Of a stretch of DNA of 43,101 bases, positions 41,815 through 43,101 are shown one piece after another. The DNA is taken from positions 1-43,101 of the forward strand of contig DKVI01000091.1 in NCBI GenBank assembly GCA_002491115.1. Reading direction: 5' to 3'. The notes beneath the pieces are model-generated. The model saw only the letters and a list, made by a program, of their open reading frames with translations, did no database searches and was not told where the DNA came from. Position 1 is the stretch's first letter, and each line of letters opens with the position of its first letter. The stretch is from Lachnospiraceae bacterium UBA7182 (lineage in GTDB: Bacteria > Bacillota > Clostridia > Lachnospirales > Lachnospiraceae). Made by a program: the position numbers and the translations under genes.

Positions 41815-41967
41815 CTAATTTGACAACCGGTTCTCCAGCTCTCTCTTTTCTTCCTTTAATTTATGCCTTTTTATCAAAAAGCAGGTTGTAACTGCAATCA
41901 AAGCGATCAAGCCAGGGATATCCCACCAGCAAAAACCAAATACTGCGTGTTCAAAAAATTCTGCCAT
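41815..41967 (-). CDS. 50-residue membrane protein coupled to the serine-rich repeat protein
   Basis: This short gene has a good RBS, AAAGGAG, about 8 bases before its ATG; the RBS overlaps the last codons of the adhesin, and only 5 bases separate adhesin stop and ATG. The 50-residue product has a Phe/Trp-rich N-terminus (MAEFFEHAVFGFCWWDIPG), one membrane helix (about residues 18-33), then a basic KRHK stop and a charged helix (KLKEEKRELENRLSN). Basic residues after the helix put the C-terminus inside. I do not recognise a named family. Location points to a helper or anchor partner of the adhesin. Confidence 0.75.
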   Translation of the reverse strand: MAEFFEHAVFGFCWWDIPGLIALIAVTTCFLIKRHKLKEEKRELENRLSN

Positions 41968-41972
41968 TTCTT

Positions 41973-43101
41973 TTATCTCCTTTTTTCATCCTCGTGCCTT
42001 GCATCGTTTTTCAGCACAGCAATCTCTTTTTCCCGTTTTTTCGTACTTATGACATAATACCCGGACAATACGGCCGCCAGTATCCATTCAAAGAAATGCA
42101 GAATACAATGTCTTACGCTTTCCACAGGACTGCTGACCAGCGGAACTTCTTCATCCGCTATTTCTGCAAATGCTGTTTCTGTTTCATCTGCCGTTTCCAA
42201 AATTTCCTCTTCTTCATCCATAACTGCAAGAGGTACTTCTGTATCTGCCACTGAAACAGTTGCCGGGGCCGCTGCCACAGGAGTGGCTGCCGCTACAGGA
42301 GCTGTTGCCGGGGCCGGGGTATCAGGTATAGTCACGGTTGGCGCAACTGCTGCATTTTCACCGGCTGGAGTTCTTGTACGACTGCTGCTACCGCTACCTC
42401 CGCCATTGCCTCCGCCAGGTCTCCTGTTTGTGCTTCCAGGCGTTGCACTTTCACTTGCGGATTCACTTGCGCTTTCGGACGCACTCTCGCTTGTGCTTTC
42501 AGAGGTACTCTCGCTCGCGGATTCACTTGCACTTTGGCTTGTGCTTTCAGATGCGCTCTCGCTTGTGCTTTCGGGTGTACTCTCGCTTGCAGATTCAAAT
42601 GTACTTCCGCTCTCACTCTGGCTTGCAAATTCGCTCGCACTTTGGCTCATTGACTCACTTTCCATACTTGTGCTTGTACTCTGGCTCGCGGACTCACTCG
42701 CACTTTCACTGGCACTTTCACTCGTGGACTCGCTGGTGCTTTCGCTTGCGGATTCACCGACGCTTTCACTGGCGCTTTCGCTCGCAGATTCGCTGGCGCT
42801 TTCACTTACGGACTCGCTCGCACTTTCGCTCACAGACTCACTTGCCGATTCACTCACACTTTCGCTCGCGGATTCATTTGCCGATTCACTCGCGCTTTCG
42901 CTTGCAGATTCGCTGGCGGACTCACTTGCACTTTCGCTCGCGGACTCGCTGGCACTTTCGCTCGCAGACTCACTTGCCGATTCGCTCGCGCTTTCGCTCA
43001 CAGACTCACTTGCCGATTCACTCGCACTTTCGCTCGCGGATTCACTTGCCGATTCACTCGCGCTTTCACTTGCGGATTCGCTGGCGCTTTCGCTCGCGGA
43101 C
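41973..43101 (-). CDS. Serine-rich repeat surface protein, C-terminal part (gene runs off the right edge)
   Basis: The frame stays open to the right edge, so the N-terminus (signal and binding domains) is not seen; an apparent start near 43001 is inside the repeat. From about 43101 to 42445 it encodes (Ser-Ala-Ser-Glu)n, an SRRP glycosylation domain, degenerate near the end (TSMESESMSQSASEF). Then come a Gly-rich hinge (NRRPGGGNGGGSG), an Ala/Pro/Val-rich spacer, acidic EVPL repeats (TEVPLAV, EEVPLVS) and a membrane helix (ILHFFEWILAAVLSGYYVI, coded at about 42048-42107). The protein ends in a charged 24-residue cytoplasmic tail. There is no LPXTG. It is the expected cargo of the adjoining SecA2/SecY2 system. 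Confidence 0.9.
   Translation of the reverse strand, partial: SASESASESASESASESASESASESASESASESVSESASESASESASESASESASESASESASESASESASESANESASESVSESASESVSESASESVSESASESASESASESVGESASESTSESTSESASESASESASQSTSTSMESESMSQSASEFASQSESGSTFESASESTPESTSESASESTSQSASESASESTSESTSESASESASESASESATPGSTNRRPGGGNGGGSGSSSRTRTPAGENAAVAPTVTIPDTPAPATAPVAAATPVAAAPATVSVADTEVPLAVMDEEEEILETADETETAFAEIADEEVPLVSSPVESVRHCILHFFEWILAAVLSGYYVISTKKREKEIAVLKNDARHEDEKRR
42445..43101 (-). repeat. 12-base tandem repeat encoding Ser-Ala-Ser-Glu
   Basis: Dense 12-base repeats, read on the plus strand as variants of CGCTCGCGGATT and CGCTCGCGCTTT. They encode SASE units, with Val, Thr or Asn replacing Ala in places and occasional Gln, Phe or Met near the degenerate end. 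They continue past the right edge. They are coding repeats in frame with the adhesin, not CRISPR or a mobile element. Confidence 0.95.

Noticed and set aside
41815..41967. The 50-residue protein as Asp4 or a SecE
   Set aside because: SecE-like proteins have a cytoplasmic amphipathic helix before the membrane helix. Here the charged helix comes after it and the N-terminus is short and aromatic.
43001..43001. Start codon of the serine-rich protein inside the window
   Set aside because: The GTG at this place is a valine codon in the repeat; the same frame and repeat continue to the right edge, and no signal peptide follows it.
42445..43101. CRISPR array or satellite repeat
   Set aside because: The unit is 12 bases, in frame, and encodes Ser-Ala-Ser-Glu without spacers. 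It belongs to the adhesin gene.

Overview
The window looks like the chromosome of an anaerobic, endospore-forming member of the Clostridia, most likely Lachnospiraceae. The evidence is a set of sporulation genes (ylbJ, yqfC, yqfD, a SpoVB-like flippase, a YaaH/SleL-like LysM-GH18 protein, a YerB-like lipoprotein), Firmicutes gene order (rsmD-coaD near ylbJ; yqfC-yqfD-phoH-ybeY), strong GGAGG ribosome binding sites and frequent TTG/GTG starts. No species can be named from the sequence alone. No rRNA, tRNA, insertion sequence or CRISPR array was seen.

Region 1 (about 1-24.8 kb, nearly all on the minus strand) is housekeeping DNA. It holds RNA modification and methylation enzymes (RluA-like, RsuA-like, RsmF-like, YgiQ, RsmD, YbeY), an M23 peptidase, plus-strand ylbJ, a coiled-coil protein, an exporter-type ABC protein, coaD, and a gene fusing 5-formyltetrahydrofolate cyclo-ligase to glutamate-5-semialdehyde dehydrogenase. 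These are followed by a DUF896 gene with a structured leader, a BofC-like protein, a SpoVB-like flippase, the yqfC-yqfD-phoH-ybeY group and a DUF2284 protein. A small plus-strand gene of unknown function, a LysM-GH18 protein, and a sirC-hemB-hemL operon ending in a Nif11-like small protein complete it.

Region 2 (about 24.8-29.8 kb, plus strand) is a polyamine uptake operon. A XRE-cupin regulator is followed by potA, potB, potC, potD and a membrane-anchored DUF2726 protein. The regulator and sirC are divergently transcribed from two good sigma-A promoters, and candidate operator half-sites lie just downstream of the regulator's promoter.

Region 3 (about 29.8-43.1 kb, minus strand, clearly more AT-rich) is an accessory Sec (SecA2/SecY2) glycoprotein export locus. 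In transcription order it holds a serine-rich repeat surface protein (its N-terminus is beyond the right edge), a 50-residue membrane protein, a stem-loop, secY2, asp1, asp2, asp3, secA2, a Gtf3-DUF1792 fusion, gtfA and gtfB. By family knowledge, GtfA/GtfB put GlcNAc on the serine repeats, the Gtf3 and DUF1792 domains would extend the glycan, Asp2 would O-acetylate it, and Asp1-3/SecA2/SecY2 would export the adhesin. The most unusual points are the fusion of two consecutive glycosyltransferase steps, the absence of an LPXTG anchor, and the translationally coupled small membrane protein between adhesin and translocon. Base composition suggests that this region was acquired horizontally.
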